64,000 bases of DNA from VRUE01 sp963824705 (lineage in GTDB: Bacteria > Actinomycetota > Thermoleophilia > Solirubrobacterales > 70-9). Where the stretch lies: contig CAWGQE010000003.1 of the NCBI GenBank assembly GCA_963824705.1, positions 248,001-312,000 on the forward strand. The letters run 5' to 3'. Under the pieces are notes generated by a model. The model did not search any database. It had not been told where the DNA came from and worked only from the letters and a program-made list of their open reading frames with translations. The position numbers were made by a program, and so were the translations under genes. Below are positions 1 through 12,129 of the stretch, in pieces (position 1 is the stretch's first letter; the number at the start of each line of letters is the position of its first letter).

Positions 1-944
1 CGGCCGAAGTTCGACTCCAGTCGGGCGACCGCGGCCAGCGCCCAGACACCTCGCTGGCCGAGGTCATAACGGGCGGCGGCGCTCTCGAAGGCGTTGAGGT
101 ATTCCGCCGGGATCCGCTTGCGCCAAGGCTTCGCCGCGTCGCAGCTCAGCACGGTCAGCTTCGGCGTCAGTTCGAAGGCGCCCGAGACGGCACCGCCGCC
201 CAACTGGCCGTAGCACTGCGCGTTGGCGAGCACTTCGGCGACGTACCAGTCGGCGTGGTTGTAGGCGAGGACGGCGTTGTACCAGTCGGTCGGCGCTCCG
301 GCGGCACGCAGGTAGCTGGCCGCGGCGAAGATCGCGTCTTCGGGGTTGAACGGATCCGCGACCCCATCGCCGTTGGCGTCGACCCCGTAGCCGGCCCAGG
401 TTTCCGGCATGAACTGCATCCAGCCGACCGCACCCGCCGAGGAGACGTTGAGGTTGGTGCCGAAGGCGGTCTCGATCCCGTTGATCGCGGCGAGCACGCT
501 GGCGCCCTGGGGGCCGAGGCCATAGGCGGTGGCGGCGCGCTGGTAGATCGGCACGAGGACCGCCGGCACGCCGGACGGCGCGCAGCTGGAGCCGGGGAGG
601 AGGGGGACGGAGAATGAGGGGGGCACGGCGGGTGCTTCCTTGGCGCCATCTTCGCCTTCCGCTTCCTCCGCGCCCTGGGGCGTCGACCCAGCTTCGGGCT
701 TCGCCGTGATCCCGCCGCCGTTGCTCGGCTTGGGAGCCGGCGACGGTTCCGGCGCGGCGAGGCTGTCGCCCTGCTTGACGGTCGGCGCTGGCGCTTCGGT
801 CTGGCTGGCGGGGGCGTCGCTTTCGCCCGCGGGTTCCTCTGCGGCCGGAGTCCACGGCGCGATCGTCGCTTCGGCCAGCGCGCCCGGCGCGGCGATGGCC
901 AGCACCGCGAGGACCCCGGCGAAGATCGCTCCCAGCCGTCGCAT
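1..944 (-). CDS. secreted lytic murein transglycosylase (SLT/MltB-like), partial at left edge
   Basis: The reverse strand from the ATG at 944 stays open to the window edge (314 codons). The N-terminus is a signal peptide (MRRLGAIFAGVLAVLAIAAP, then GALA), followed by a low-complexity Pro/Ala/Glu linker to about residue 110. Next is a lytic transglycosylase domain with the catalytic-Glu context INGIETAFGTN, then SSAGAVGWMQFMPETW, DANGDGVADPFNPEDAI and AASYLRAAGAP. It should cleave peptidoglycan glycan strands outside the membrane. Near the edge a second similar start appears (YDLGQRGVWALAAVARLESNFG), matching YGLGPQGASVLAAINGIETAFG in the first copy, so a second SLT domain probably begins there. 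The ATG shares its A with the TGA of the upstream gene, which implies translational coupling. The end of the protein is outside the window. Confidence 0.85.
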   Translation of the reverse strand, partial: MRRLGAIFAGVLAVLAIAAPGALAEATIAPWTPAAEEPAGESDAPASQTEAPAPTVKQGDSLAAPEPSPAPKPSNGGGITAKPEAGSTPQGAEEAEGEDGAKEAPAVPPSFSVPLLPGSSCAPSGVPAVLVPIYQRAATAYGLGPQGASVLAAINGIETAFGTNLNVSSAGAVGWMQFMPETWAGYGVDANGDGVADPFNPEDAIFAAASYLRAAGAPTDWYNAVLAYNHADWYVAEVLANAQCYGQLGGGAVSGAFELTPKLTVLSCDAAKPWRKRIPAEYLNAFESAAARYDLGQRGVWALAAVARLESNFG

Positions 945-1804
945 CAGCCGCGAACGTCCGTGATCACCCAGGACCCTTGCTTCTTGTTCAACTCGAGCCG
1001 CAGCTCGCTGGTCAAGCCGACCCGCAGCAGCGAGACGCTGACCGTGTAGGCCTTGCCGGCGCGGGGGCCGGGGACGAGGTTCACGACGCGCGCCTTCGGC
1101 ACCTTGGCGTCAGCGGGAAGCCGCGGCGGACGTTCGCCGAGCGCCGTCGCCAGCTCCGGCGTCGCGGTTTCGCCGAAGACAACCCTCGCCCGTGCCGGGC
1201 GCTGACCGATCTCATAGAACACGAAGGCTTCGGAGAAGCGACGCGCCACCTTCATCGCCGCCGGGCCGGCCGCTACCGGCTTGGCGCTCGAAGTCGTCGC
1301 CCCGGCGCCTTCTTCGACGGGCGCCGTTTCGGTGCTCGCTTCCGCCGCGCTGTCGGGCGCTTCGGGTTCCGCCGCGGTTGCGTCGCCTCCGGCCGCCTTC
1401 GATACGCCGGTTCCCTTGCCGACCTTGAAGTCGGGCGAGACGCCGTGCAGGGCCGGTCCCTGCGGCTGGGTGGCGCTTGGCTGGGGCGCGGCGGTGGGGG
1501 CTGAGCTGGGCGTCGCCACCGCGACCCGTTCGGGCAGGGCTTCGTCGCCGGGGCGCAGGAGCACGCCCGCCACGATCGCGGCCACGGCGATCGCACCCAG
1601 CGCGGCTGCGCCGGCACCGCGACCGGAAGGGGTCCAGCCCGCGAAGCGCTCGCGCAGCGGCCAGAGCAGGCCTCGCTCGACCGACCAGGCGGCGCGCTCG
1701 AAGGGCCAGCGGACGGCGTCGGCAAGGCCTCCGAGGAAGCGCACGCTGCGCCCCTTCGGATTCCCGTTGATGTGACGTCGTCGCAACATCTGTCTGAAGC
1801 GCAC
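944..1804 (-). CDS. hypothetical membrane-anchored protein
   Basis: This encodes 286 residues with a basic cytoplasmic N-terminus and one transmembrane segment at about 57-76 (GAAALGAIAVAAIVAGVLL). An Ala/Pro/Thr-rich linker follows, then an extracytoplasmic domain of about 100 residues (MKVARRFSEAFVFYEIGQRP to SWVITDVRG). The last part resembles the small extracytoplasmic folds found beside cell-wall enzymes, but I cannot name a family. The gene lies 30 nt downstream of clpB and its TGA overlaps the ATG of the lytic transglycosylase by one base. A role with that enzyme at the cell wall is inferred from this. A start at the Met six codons in is also possible. Confidence 0.7.
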   Translation of the reverse strand: MRFRQMLRRRHINGNPKGRSVRFLGGLADAVRWPFERAAWSVERGLLWPLRERFAGWTPSGRGAGAAALGAIAVAAIVAGVLLRPGDEALPERVAVATPSSAPTAAPQPSATQPQGPALHGVSPDFKVGKGTGVSKAAGGDATAAEPEAPDSAAEASTETAPVEEGAGATTSSAKPVAAGPAAMKVARRFSEAFVFYEIGQRPARARVVFGETATPELATALGERPPRLPADAKVPKARVVNLVPGPRAGKAYTVSVSLLRVGLTSELRLELNKKQGSWVITDVRG

Positions 1805-1834
1805 ACAGCTTACGTCGGATTTACTGCGCTTTTC

Positions 1835-4425
<2,591 letters not shown>

Positions 4426-4426
<1 letters not shown>

Positions 4427-4779
4427 CAGATCCCCTCCCTCGATATTCGCCGTTCGAGCTCGGCCGCGTGACGGCGCATCCGCTCCAGCTTGGCTCTCAT
4501 CCTCTCGACCTCGGCTTCCATGTCGAGGACGATTTCGACCCCGGCCAGGTTGAGGCCGGTCGAAGTCAGCTGCTGGATGTGGCGCAGCCGCTCCACGTCC
4601 TGCTGCGAGTAGAGGCGGGTGTTCTTCGCCGAGCGCTGCGGCTCGATCAAGCCGCGCGCCTCGTACATACGCAAGGTCTGCGGGTGCATGTGGGCCAGTT
4701 CGGCAGCGACCGAGATCATGAAGACGCCCTGGTCGTCATCGACCGAGATCTCGATCCGTTCGCGCCGCACCGCGCTCAT
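4426..4779 (-). CDS. hspR: heat-shock repressor HspR (MerR family)
   Basis: This is a 117-residue MerR-type regulator. The winged-helix DNA-binding region includes MISVAAELAHMHPQTLRMYE and ARGLIEPQRSAKNTRLYS. A C-terminal helix rich in Glu, Arg and Leu (DMEAEVERMRAKLERMRRHA) serves for dimerisation. HspR represses the dnaK operon in actinobacteria with DnaK as co-repressor. I place the start at the ATG at 4779, which overlaps the dnaJ stop by four bases (ATGA); a longer reading in this frame upstream is only a shadow of dnaJ. Its operon position matches Streptomyces and Mycobacterium. The operator seen before dnaK is not a classical HAIR site (see the promoter entry). Confidence 0.93.
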
Positions 4780-5897
4780 CGCGCCGCCCTGCGCAGCAGC
4801 TCGGCACGCGGGTCGTCGCCGTTGAGTGCCTCGGCGAGCTCGTCGACCGCTTTGCGCTGCTCCTCGCTCAGCTCCCGCGGCATCTCGATCTCCAGCCGGT
4901 AACGGATGTCCCCGCGGCCCTTGCCGCGCGGCTTTGGCGGTCCCTCGCCACGCAGTCGTTGAACCGTGCCGTGCTTGGTCCCGGCCGGCACCTTGATCTT
5001 CTTCGTCCCGTCGAGAGTCGGCACCTCGATCGTCGCGCCGCGCAGCGCCTCGGCGACCGTGATCGGCACGGTCACCTCGAGGTTGCCACCGTCGAGCCGC
5101 TTGAAGATCGGCGAAGCCGTCACCCGCGTGATCACGTAGAGGTCGCCGGGCGGGCCGCCCCGGGGGCCGGCCTCGCCCTTGCCGGCGAGGCGGATCCGCG
5201 CGCCGTCCTTGACCCCGGCCGGGATGTTGACCTTGTAGCGCTTGGTCTGCCGGGTCAGGCCGGAGCCGCCGCAGGTGGGACAGGGGTCCTCGACGATCTG
5301 GCCGGCACCGCCGCACTGCGGGCACGGCTGGCTGATCGAGAAGAGCCCCTGGCTCTCCGCATCGATGCCGCGCCCGCCGCAGCGCGGGCAGGTGACCGGG
5401 GCGGTGCCCGGTTTGGCGCCGCTGCCGTGGCAGGTCGTGCAGCGCTCTTCCTTGGGCACGCTGACGCTGACCTGGGCGCCGTTGACCGCCTGGTCGAAGC
5501 CGAGGCTGAGTTCGGTTTCGAGGTCCCGCCCGCGCTGCTGTTGAGCCTGCGCGCGACCGCCCCCGCCGCGACCGAAGAGGTTGGAGAGGATGTCGCCGAA
5601 GTCTGCCCCGCCCGCTCCACCGCCGGGGAACCCGCCGCCGCCGAATGGAGAGCCACCAGGCCCTCCCGGCCCGCCGAATCCACCGAACGCCCCACCCTGG
5701 TCGTACTGCTCGCGCTTCTCGGGGTCCGAGAGCGTGTCGTAGGCGCCCTGGACCTCCTTGAACTTCTCCTCCGCCGCGGCGTCGCCCGGGTTGCGGTCGG
5801 GGTGGTATTTGCGCACCAGCTTGCGGTGCGCCTTCTTGATCTCGTCGTCGGTCGCTTTCTTCGAGACCCCGAGAACCTTGTAGAGATCGTCAGCCAA
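4776..5897 (-). CDS. dnaJ: chaperone DnaJ
   Basis: DnaJ is the J-domain co-chaperone that delivers clients to DnaK and stimulates its ATPase. The 373 residues show the J domain with HPD in KYHPDRNPGD (near residue 35), a Gly/Phe-rich linker (about 75-105), and four CxxCxGxG-type zinc-binding repeats (CTTCHGSG, CPRCGGRG, CPQCGGAG, CPTCGGSG). The C-terminal substrate-binding beta domains follow. It starts 12 nt after grpE and overlaps hspR by four bases. Confidence 0.97.
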   Translation of the reverse strand: MADDLYKVLGVSKKATDDEIKKAHRKLVRKYHPDRNPGDAAAEEKFKEVQGAYDTLSDPEKREQYDQGGAFGGFGGPGGPGGSPFGGGGFPGGGAGGADFGDILSNLFGRGGGGRAQAQQQRGRDLETELSLGFDQAVNGAQVSVSVPKEERCTTCHGSGAKPGTAPVTCPRCGGRGIDAESQGLFSISQPCPQCGGAGQIVEDPCPTCGGSGLTRQTKRYKVNIPAGVKDGARIRLAGKGEAGPRGGPPGDLYVITRVTASPIFKRLDGGNLEVTVPITVAEALRGATIEVPTLDGTKKIKVPAGTKHGTVQRLRGEGPPKPRGKGRGDIRYRLEIEMPRELSEEQRKAVDELAEALNGDDPRAELLRRAAR

Positions 5898-5909
5898 GAG
5901 CGCCGCCCC

Positions 5910-6535
5910 TTACTCCGCCACCACCACGCGGGCAGGCCGGATCAACTGCTCGCCCAGGCGGTAGCCCTTCTGCATGGTCTCGACGACGACGCCGGACTCG
6001 ACTCCCTCGGCGGCCAGAGTAGAAAGCGCCTCGTGGGCGGTCGGATCGAATTTTTCTCCCGTGGGGTCGACAGCCTCGATCCCGTGCTTAGCCAGCGAAT
6101 CGCGAAGGCTGCGGAAGACAAGGAGGACGCCATGAGCCAACCCATCGGGCGAGTCACCGTCGGGATCCAGACCCTCAGCCTGAAGCGCCCGCTCGAGGTC
6201 GTCGAGCACAGGTAGAACGTCCCGCAGCACTTCAGCTTTCCCCCTCCCGCCGGCGGCCAGGACCTCAGCGCTCATCCGCTTCCTGAAGTTCTCGAAATCA
6301 GCTTTCGTCCGCTTGGCGAGGTCGAGGTACTCATCCCTCTCCTGCTCAGCTTGAGCGAGCAGCGCATCGAAGTCCTGATCGATCCGCTCCGGTCCCGAGG
6401 AATCATGCCCCCCACCCGTGGGTGGCGTGGGGGAAGGGGGGGTCGAGGACGGCCCATCCGCCCGCAGCGCCCCCCCTTCCCCCACGACAGGACCCGCGGC
6501 CGAAGGCTCCCGTCCCTCCTGCTCTGGAGAGATGC

Positions 6536-6539
<4 letters not shown>
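5910..6539 (-). CDS. grpE: nucleotide exchange factor GrpE
   Basis: This 209-residue GrpE has an acidic, low-complexity N-terminal tail, a long coiled coil from about residue 55 (IDQDFDALLAQAEQERDEYL), the family segment RTKADFENFRKRM, and the C-terminal beta-wing domain (GEKFDPTAHEALSTL, VVETMQKGYRLGEQLIRPA). GrpE releases ADP from DnaK. The ATG overlaps the dnaK stop by four bases, so the two are translationally coupled. Confidence 0.95.
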
Positions 6540-8443
<1,904 letters not shown>

Positions 8444-8495
8444 TTCGTGCGTACCTCCAGGAGTTTTGTAGGGACTGGCAGAGAGCCGCCGAGCG

Positions 8496-8544
8496 GACTC
8501 TAAAAATCTGAGTCTGAGTATGGCAGATTTTTCCTAGATTTCAA
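8496..8544 (-). promoter_or_regulatory. dnaK operon promoter with a CIRCE-like inverted repeat
   Basis: On the minus strand there is a -35-like TTGAAA (plus 8539-8544) and a -10-like CATACT (plus 8517-8522), 16 nt apart. Just downstream, where the transcript should start, is GACTC-N9-GAGTC (8496-8514). The ACTC-N9-GAGT core and 9-nt spacing match the centre of the HrcA/CIRCE site, not the CTTGAGT-N7-ACTCAAG HAIR site expected for HspR. The flanks diverge from the CIRCE consensus. Confidence 0.5.
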
Positions 8545-8642
8545 ACGCGGATGCTCAGAGTGCCTATATTGGTTTGGCGCGCAGTGGCAGTGGGCACATC
8601 AGGGGGAGCGCCTCGACCAATCACGGAATGAGGAGGAATCTC

Positions 8643-9889
8643 TTGAGTCACACTCACGCATCCGCCCGCCGAACCTGGCTGGCGGCGCTCGTCGCGGCAT
8701 TCGCGCTCGCCCTGTTGCCGGCGATGGCGTCCGCCCACGGGCGCGGTCACGATCGGGGCCACAGCCACGGCAAGGCGGTCCACCACGGCTACGGCGGCCA
8801 TCACGGGGACGGCCACCACGGTCATCGCGGCGGCGGCCACCACGGCCACCACGGCGATGGCAACCACGGTCATCACGGCGATGGCCGGCGCGACCTGACC
8901 GTGATGACCCAGAATCTCTATCTGGGCTCCAGCCTCGGCCCGGCGCTCGAAGCGAAAACCGCGGAAGAATTCGTCGCGGCCGTCGCACAGATCTACGCGA
9001 CGGTGCAGTACACGAACTTTCCCCAGCGCGCCGAAGCGATCGCCGACGAGATTCAGGAAAAGGACCCGGATCTGATCGGCCTGCAGGAGGTCACCAAATG
9101 GACGACCGCCGGCGTGAACCCGCCCCCGGCTACGACTTCCTCGCCATCCTGCAGAGCGATCTCGAAGCCCGCGGGCTGCACTACTCGGTGGGGTCGATCG
9201 CGCATAACGCGAACATCGGCCCGGCGCCGCTCGTGTCGGAAACCTGCCCAGTCGTTTCGGGGCAATTCACCTGCTCGGTGCAGCTCGAAGATCGCGATGT
9301 GATCCTCGTCAATGACGACACGTCGGGACTGAGCTGGAATAACCCGCAGAGTGGGCACTACGCCACTCAGCAGGTCGTCGAATCGCCGGTCGGCCCGCTT
9401 TCGTTCGAACGCGGCTGGGCGAGCATCGACGCGAGGCTGAAGGGCCTGCCCTTCCGATTCGTGGACACCCACCTCGAAACCGAGGAATCGCCGCTCGTGC
9501 AGGAGGCGCAGGCAGAAGAATTCCTCGCCGGCCCGGGCAAAGGCGGGACGATCGTCGTCACCGGCGACTTCAACTCCGCGTCGAACGGCTCCACGACCAC
9601 CTCCTACGCACAGCTCACCGCGCCCGGCAAATTCCGCGACTCCTGGGACGAGGCACAGCTCGGCCCCGGCAACTCGTGCTGCCAGGAATCGAACACCCCG
9701 CCGCTCGCGCCGGGGGCGCTGAACAATCCGGTCTCGACGTTGCAGACCCGGATCGACCTGATCCTCAGCCGCGGCGCCGCCCGCTCGGACGGCGACGATG
9801 CCGAGCTGATCGGGGACACGCCATTCCAGGCGGAACCGCCCTTCTGGCCCTCCGACCACGCGGGAGTCGTCAGCACCCTGCATTTCTAA
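8643..9889 (+). pseudogene. secreted endonuclease/exonuclease/phosphatase family protein, frameshifted
   Basis: I start this at the TTG at 8643 because AGGAGGAA (8631-8638) is an ideal ribosome binding site and gives a clean signal peptide (MSHTHASARRTWLAALVAAF onward). An ATG at 8628 is the alternative. A His/Gly-rich stretch of about 50 residues (HHG, HGD, GHH repeats), probably metal-binding, precedes the EEP catalytic fold. DLTVMTQNLYLG and DPDLIGLQEV are in the first frame; FVDTHLETEE, VVTGDFNSA and PSDHAGVVSTL are in the second. The reading frame is lost in CCCCC at 9123-9127: adding one C restores a continuous protein (NPPPGYDFLAILQ). It is either a recent mutation or a sequencing error; all catalytic motifs are intact. 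Confidence 0.8.
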
Positions 9890-9897
9890 CCAGCTCT

Positions 9898-9935
9898 CCC
9901 CCCGCCGATGGGCCGTCTGGACCCTTCGGCGGGGG
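9898..9935 (+). terminator. intrinsic-type hairpin after the EEP gene
   Basis: CCCCCGCCGA (9898-9907) pairs perfectly with TCGGCGGGGG (9926-9935) around a short loop, 9 nt after the EEP stop codon. There is no T tract, as is common in GC-rich actinobacteria. Confidence 0.6.
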
Positions 9936-9940
9936 TGTCT

Positions 9941-10053
9941 GAAACCGTCCGGTAGGGCTGGAACGTCTTGTACTTTTTCGGTGCCAGGCCGCGGGCGTCA
10001 GCCCATCATCAATACATCGAAAAAGTTAAGTGGAAGCCCTGCCGGACGGTTTC
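9941..10053 (+). repeat. structured palindromic element, copy 1 (unrecognised family)
   Basis: The outer arms GAAACCGTCCGG and CCGGACGGTTTC (12 bp, perfect) continue through a T/G wobble into AGGGCT/AGCCCT. A conserved internal loop follows, with GAACGTCTTGTA on one side and TTAAGTGGA on the other. Then come an 8-bp helix CTTTTTCG/CGAAAAAG and a terminal hairpin GGGC-GTCA-GCCC. A second copy at 12914-13024 has different outer-stem bases but the same pairing, spacing and loops. This copy ends exactly over the stop codon of the minus-strand cytochrome c gene. It could be a structured RNA or a palindromic mobile element. Confidence 0.85.
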
Positions 10054-10468
10054 AGCTCTCGCCGGCCGTATGAGCAACGAAGGCGGCTACTTCCTGCGCC
10101 TGCTCTTCGTTGAGGATGCCGGCGGGCATCCGCCCCGGCGTCGTCGTGCTGTCGACGCCGTTTTCGACCGCGTTGAGGACGCGGCTTTCGGTCGCTTCGA
10201 TCGTCTGCTTCGCGTTCGGCCCTTCCGGCGGGCCGGAGGGGGCGAGCAGTTCGTCGAGGTTCGGCGCGTAGTTGCCGTCGGTCCCGGCCGCGTAGAGGGT
10301 GTGGCAGGTGCCACAGTTGGTCTGGAAGAGGCTCTGCCCGGACTTCAGGTTGGCCGGAACGGGCTCGGCGTTGGCCGCGTCGCCATCGGCGCGGAAGACC
10401 AGCCAAGGGATCACCGCGGCGAGGACGACCATCACGATCGCGAAGACGATGAAGGTCTTTTTGCTCAT
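10052..10468 (-). CDS. membrane-anchored c-type cytochrome
   Basis: This encodes 138 residues. An N-terminal membrane anchor (TFIVFAIVMVVLAAVIPWLV) is followed by a single class I cytochrome c domain with the haem-binding CGTCH motif near residue 53 and the axial Met in TPGRMPAG. It should carry electrons on the outer face of the membrane; the partner oxidase or reductase is not in the window. I use the ATG at 10468 because it overlaps the stop codon of the frame-corrected endonuclease III gene by four bases (ATGA). A longer in-frame extension to 10522 lacks support. Confidence 0.88.
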   Translation of the reverse strand: MSKKTFIVFAIVMVVLAAVIPWLVFRADGDAANAEPVPANLKSGQSLFQTNCGTCHTLYAAGTDGNYAPNLDELLAPSGPPEGPNAKQTIEATESRVLNAVENGVDSTTTPGRMPAGILNEEQAQEVAAFVAHTAGES

Positions 10469-11129
10469 TTGCGCCCGGCACGGTACCAGGGGCACATGCG
10501 ACGTAGGTCGCACTCCCCGCAACGCGGTTTCGGCCGGCAGACCTCGCGGCCGTGCCGATCAGGTTCATGTGCAGCTCATAGGCGTCCTCGGGCGGCACGA
10601 TCGCCAGCATCTCGTCGTGCGCGTGCTCGAATGAGGCCTTCGGCGGGAAGAGCCCGAGGCGACCGCCGACGCGGTGGACGTGGACGTCGACGGGGATCTC
10701 TGGGATGCCCCAGGTGAAGATCAGTACGCAGGCCGCCGTTTTGCGCCCCACTCCCGGGAGCGAGAGGAGGAACTCGAGCGACTCCTCGCGCGGCGCGGTC
10801 TCGGTCCAGTCGAGATCGGGATGGTCGCCGAGCTGCTCCAGGATCGCCTGGATCCGCGGCGCCTTCTGCTTGGCGAGCCCACCGGGACGGATCGCCTCCT
10901 CGAGCTCGTCCAGCGGCGCGTCGCGCACCTCCTCCCAGGTCGGGTAGCGCTCGCGCAGGCGGGCGAAGGAGCGGTCGCGGTTGCGGTCGTTGGTGTGCTG
11001 AGAGAGCACCGTCTTGATCAGCTCGGCGATCGGGTGCCGGTGCGGTTCGTTCAGCGGCTGCCCGTACATTTCGCGCAGCCGGTCGCGGACGGCGTGGACG
11101 CGGCGTTTGTCGGGTCGCTTCCAGCTCAC
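10465..11129 (-). pseudogene. nth: endonuclease III (DNA glycosylase/AP lyase), frameshifted near the 3' end
   Basis: The protein is a HhH-GPD base-excision enzyme: ELIKTVLSQHTNDRNRD, then the helix-hairpin-helix LPGVGRKTAACVL with the catalytic Lys, then PVDVHVHRV with the catalytic Asp. After HMNLI the frame breaks at about 10555-10559. Adding one base restores RHGREVCRPKPRCGECDLRR and MCPWYRAGRK, which contain the four iron-sulphur Cys (spacing 5-2-5). The restored stop overlaps the cytochrome c start as ATGA. That coupling suggests the gene is intact in nature and that one base was lost recently or in sequencing. Without the correction the cluster-binding Cys are missing. Confidence 0.88.
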
Positions 11130-11151
11130 GGCCGGGACCCTATTCGGCGCT

Positions 11152-11157
11152 TATGCT
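11152..11157 (+). promoter_or_regulatory. -10 element TATGCT of a leaderless transcript
   Basis: TATGCT ends 6 nt before the GTG start at 11164, so transcription should begin at or next to the start codon. The same hexamer and spacing occur at 14959-14964. Confidence 0.5.
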
Positions 11158-11163
11158 CCGCCC

Positions 11164-11985
11164 GTGGCGAACGCGATCGAAGAAGAGGAGTTCGTTCTCG
11201 ACGGAGTGCGTGTCTTCTACCGGCGCGTGCCGGGGGAGGGGACGCCGGTCGTCTACTGCCACGGCAACCCGAGCCACGGCGAGGACTGGGTGCCGTTCAT
11301 GGAGCGCGGCGGGCCGTCGATCGCGATCGACATGCCGGGTTGGGGCCGCTCGGACCACCCGAGCCCGGACCGCTTCGACTACTCGATGTACGGGCTCTCG
11401 GCGTTTCTGGAGCGCTGCCTCGACGAGCTCGGAGTGGAGCAGCGCAAGCTCGTCGTCCACGACTGGGGCTCGCTGGCGCTGATCGGCGCGCAGCGCCGGC
11501 CGGAGTTGGTCGAGAAGCTCGCGATCCTCAACGTGATCCCGCTGCTGCCCGGCTACCGCTGGCACTGGGTGGCGCAGATCTGGCGCCGCCGCGGGCTCGG
11601 CGAGCTCGCCAACGCGACGACGACGAAGCGGTCGATGTCCCTGATCATGCGCCAGGCGCGCGCCGACCACAGCCCGATGCCGCCGGAGTTCGTCGACACG
11701 ATCTGGGACCACTGGGACAAGGGCACCCGCAACGCCACCCTCGCCCTCTACCGCCATGCCGACTCCGATCGCCTCGCTGCGGCAGGGAAGGATCTCGACA
11801 AGCTCTCCTGTCCGGCCCTGATCCTCTGGGGCGACGGCGACATCTACCTGCCCCCCAAGTTCGCTCAAGCCCATGCGGAAGCTCTCCCCAGCGCCGAAGT
11901 AGAGATCGTCCCCGGCGCCGGCCACTGGCCCTGGATCGACGACCAAAGAGTCATAGACCGCGTCGTCAACTTCATCAGCGATTGA
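11164..11985 (+). CDS. alpha/beta hydrolase, haloalkane dehalogenase-like
   Basis: This is a 273-residue alpha/beta hydrolase. Visible features are the oxyanion region VVYCHGNPSHGEDW, the strand DMPGWGRSDHP, and the nucleophile elbow VVHDWGSLAL, in which Asp is the nucleophile as in haloalkane dehalogenases. The acid region is ILWGDGDIYLP and the catalytic His is in VPGAGHWPWID. Substrate is unknown; epoxide hydrolase or dehalogenase activity fits an Asp nucleophile. The start is the GTG at 11164, and the frame upstream lies inside the divergent nth gene. The start region and -10 hexamer suggest a leaderless mRNA. Confidence 0.85.
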   Translation: MANAIEEEEFVLDGVRVFYRRVPGEGTPVVYCHGNPSHGEDWVPFMERGGPSIAIDMPGWGRSDHPSPDRFDYSMYGLSAFLERCLDELGVEQRKLVVHDWGSLALIGAQRRPELVEKLAILNVIPLLPGYRWHWVAQIWRRRGLGELANATTTKRSMSLIMRQARADHSPMPPEFVDTIWDHWDKGTRNATLALYRHADSDRLAAAGKDLDKLSCPALILWGDGDIYLPPKFAQAHAEALPSAEVEIVPGAGHWPWIDDQRVIDRVVNFISD

Positions 11986-11989
11986 GGTA

Positions 11990-12091
11990 GAAGGCCGGGG
12001 CGACCTCCTGCGGGAACTTGTGAGCCCGCGCCGCTACCGAATCAAAAGCCCGACCGTCGGCGGGTTCACGCAGGAGGTCGCCCCGGCCTTC
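11990..12091 (+). repeat. long inverted repeat (23-bp perfect arms) after the hydrolase gene
   Basis: The arms at 11990-12012 and 12069-12091 are perfect reverse complements of 23 nt. They enclose a 56-nt loop in which GAGCCCGC and GCGGGTTC can pair again. The first arm begins 4 nt after the hydrolase stop codon. It is much longer than a normal terminator and differs in sequence from the two related elements at 9941 and 12914. Confidence 0.7.
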
Positions 12092-12129
12092 TCGCCCGCA
12101 CCCGTTAACGAGCCAATTACAATTGCTAA

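Noticed and set aside
8642..8656. HAIR-like half sites CTTGAGT/ACTC near the EEP start
   Set aside because: The spacing is 3 nt instead of 7 and it lies over the start codon and signal-peptide codons of the opposite gene.
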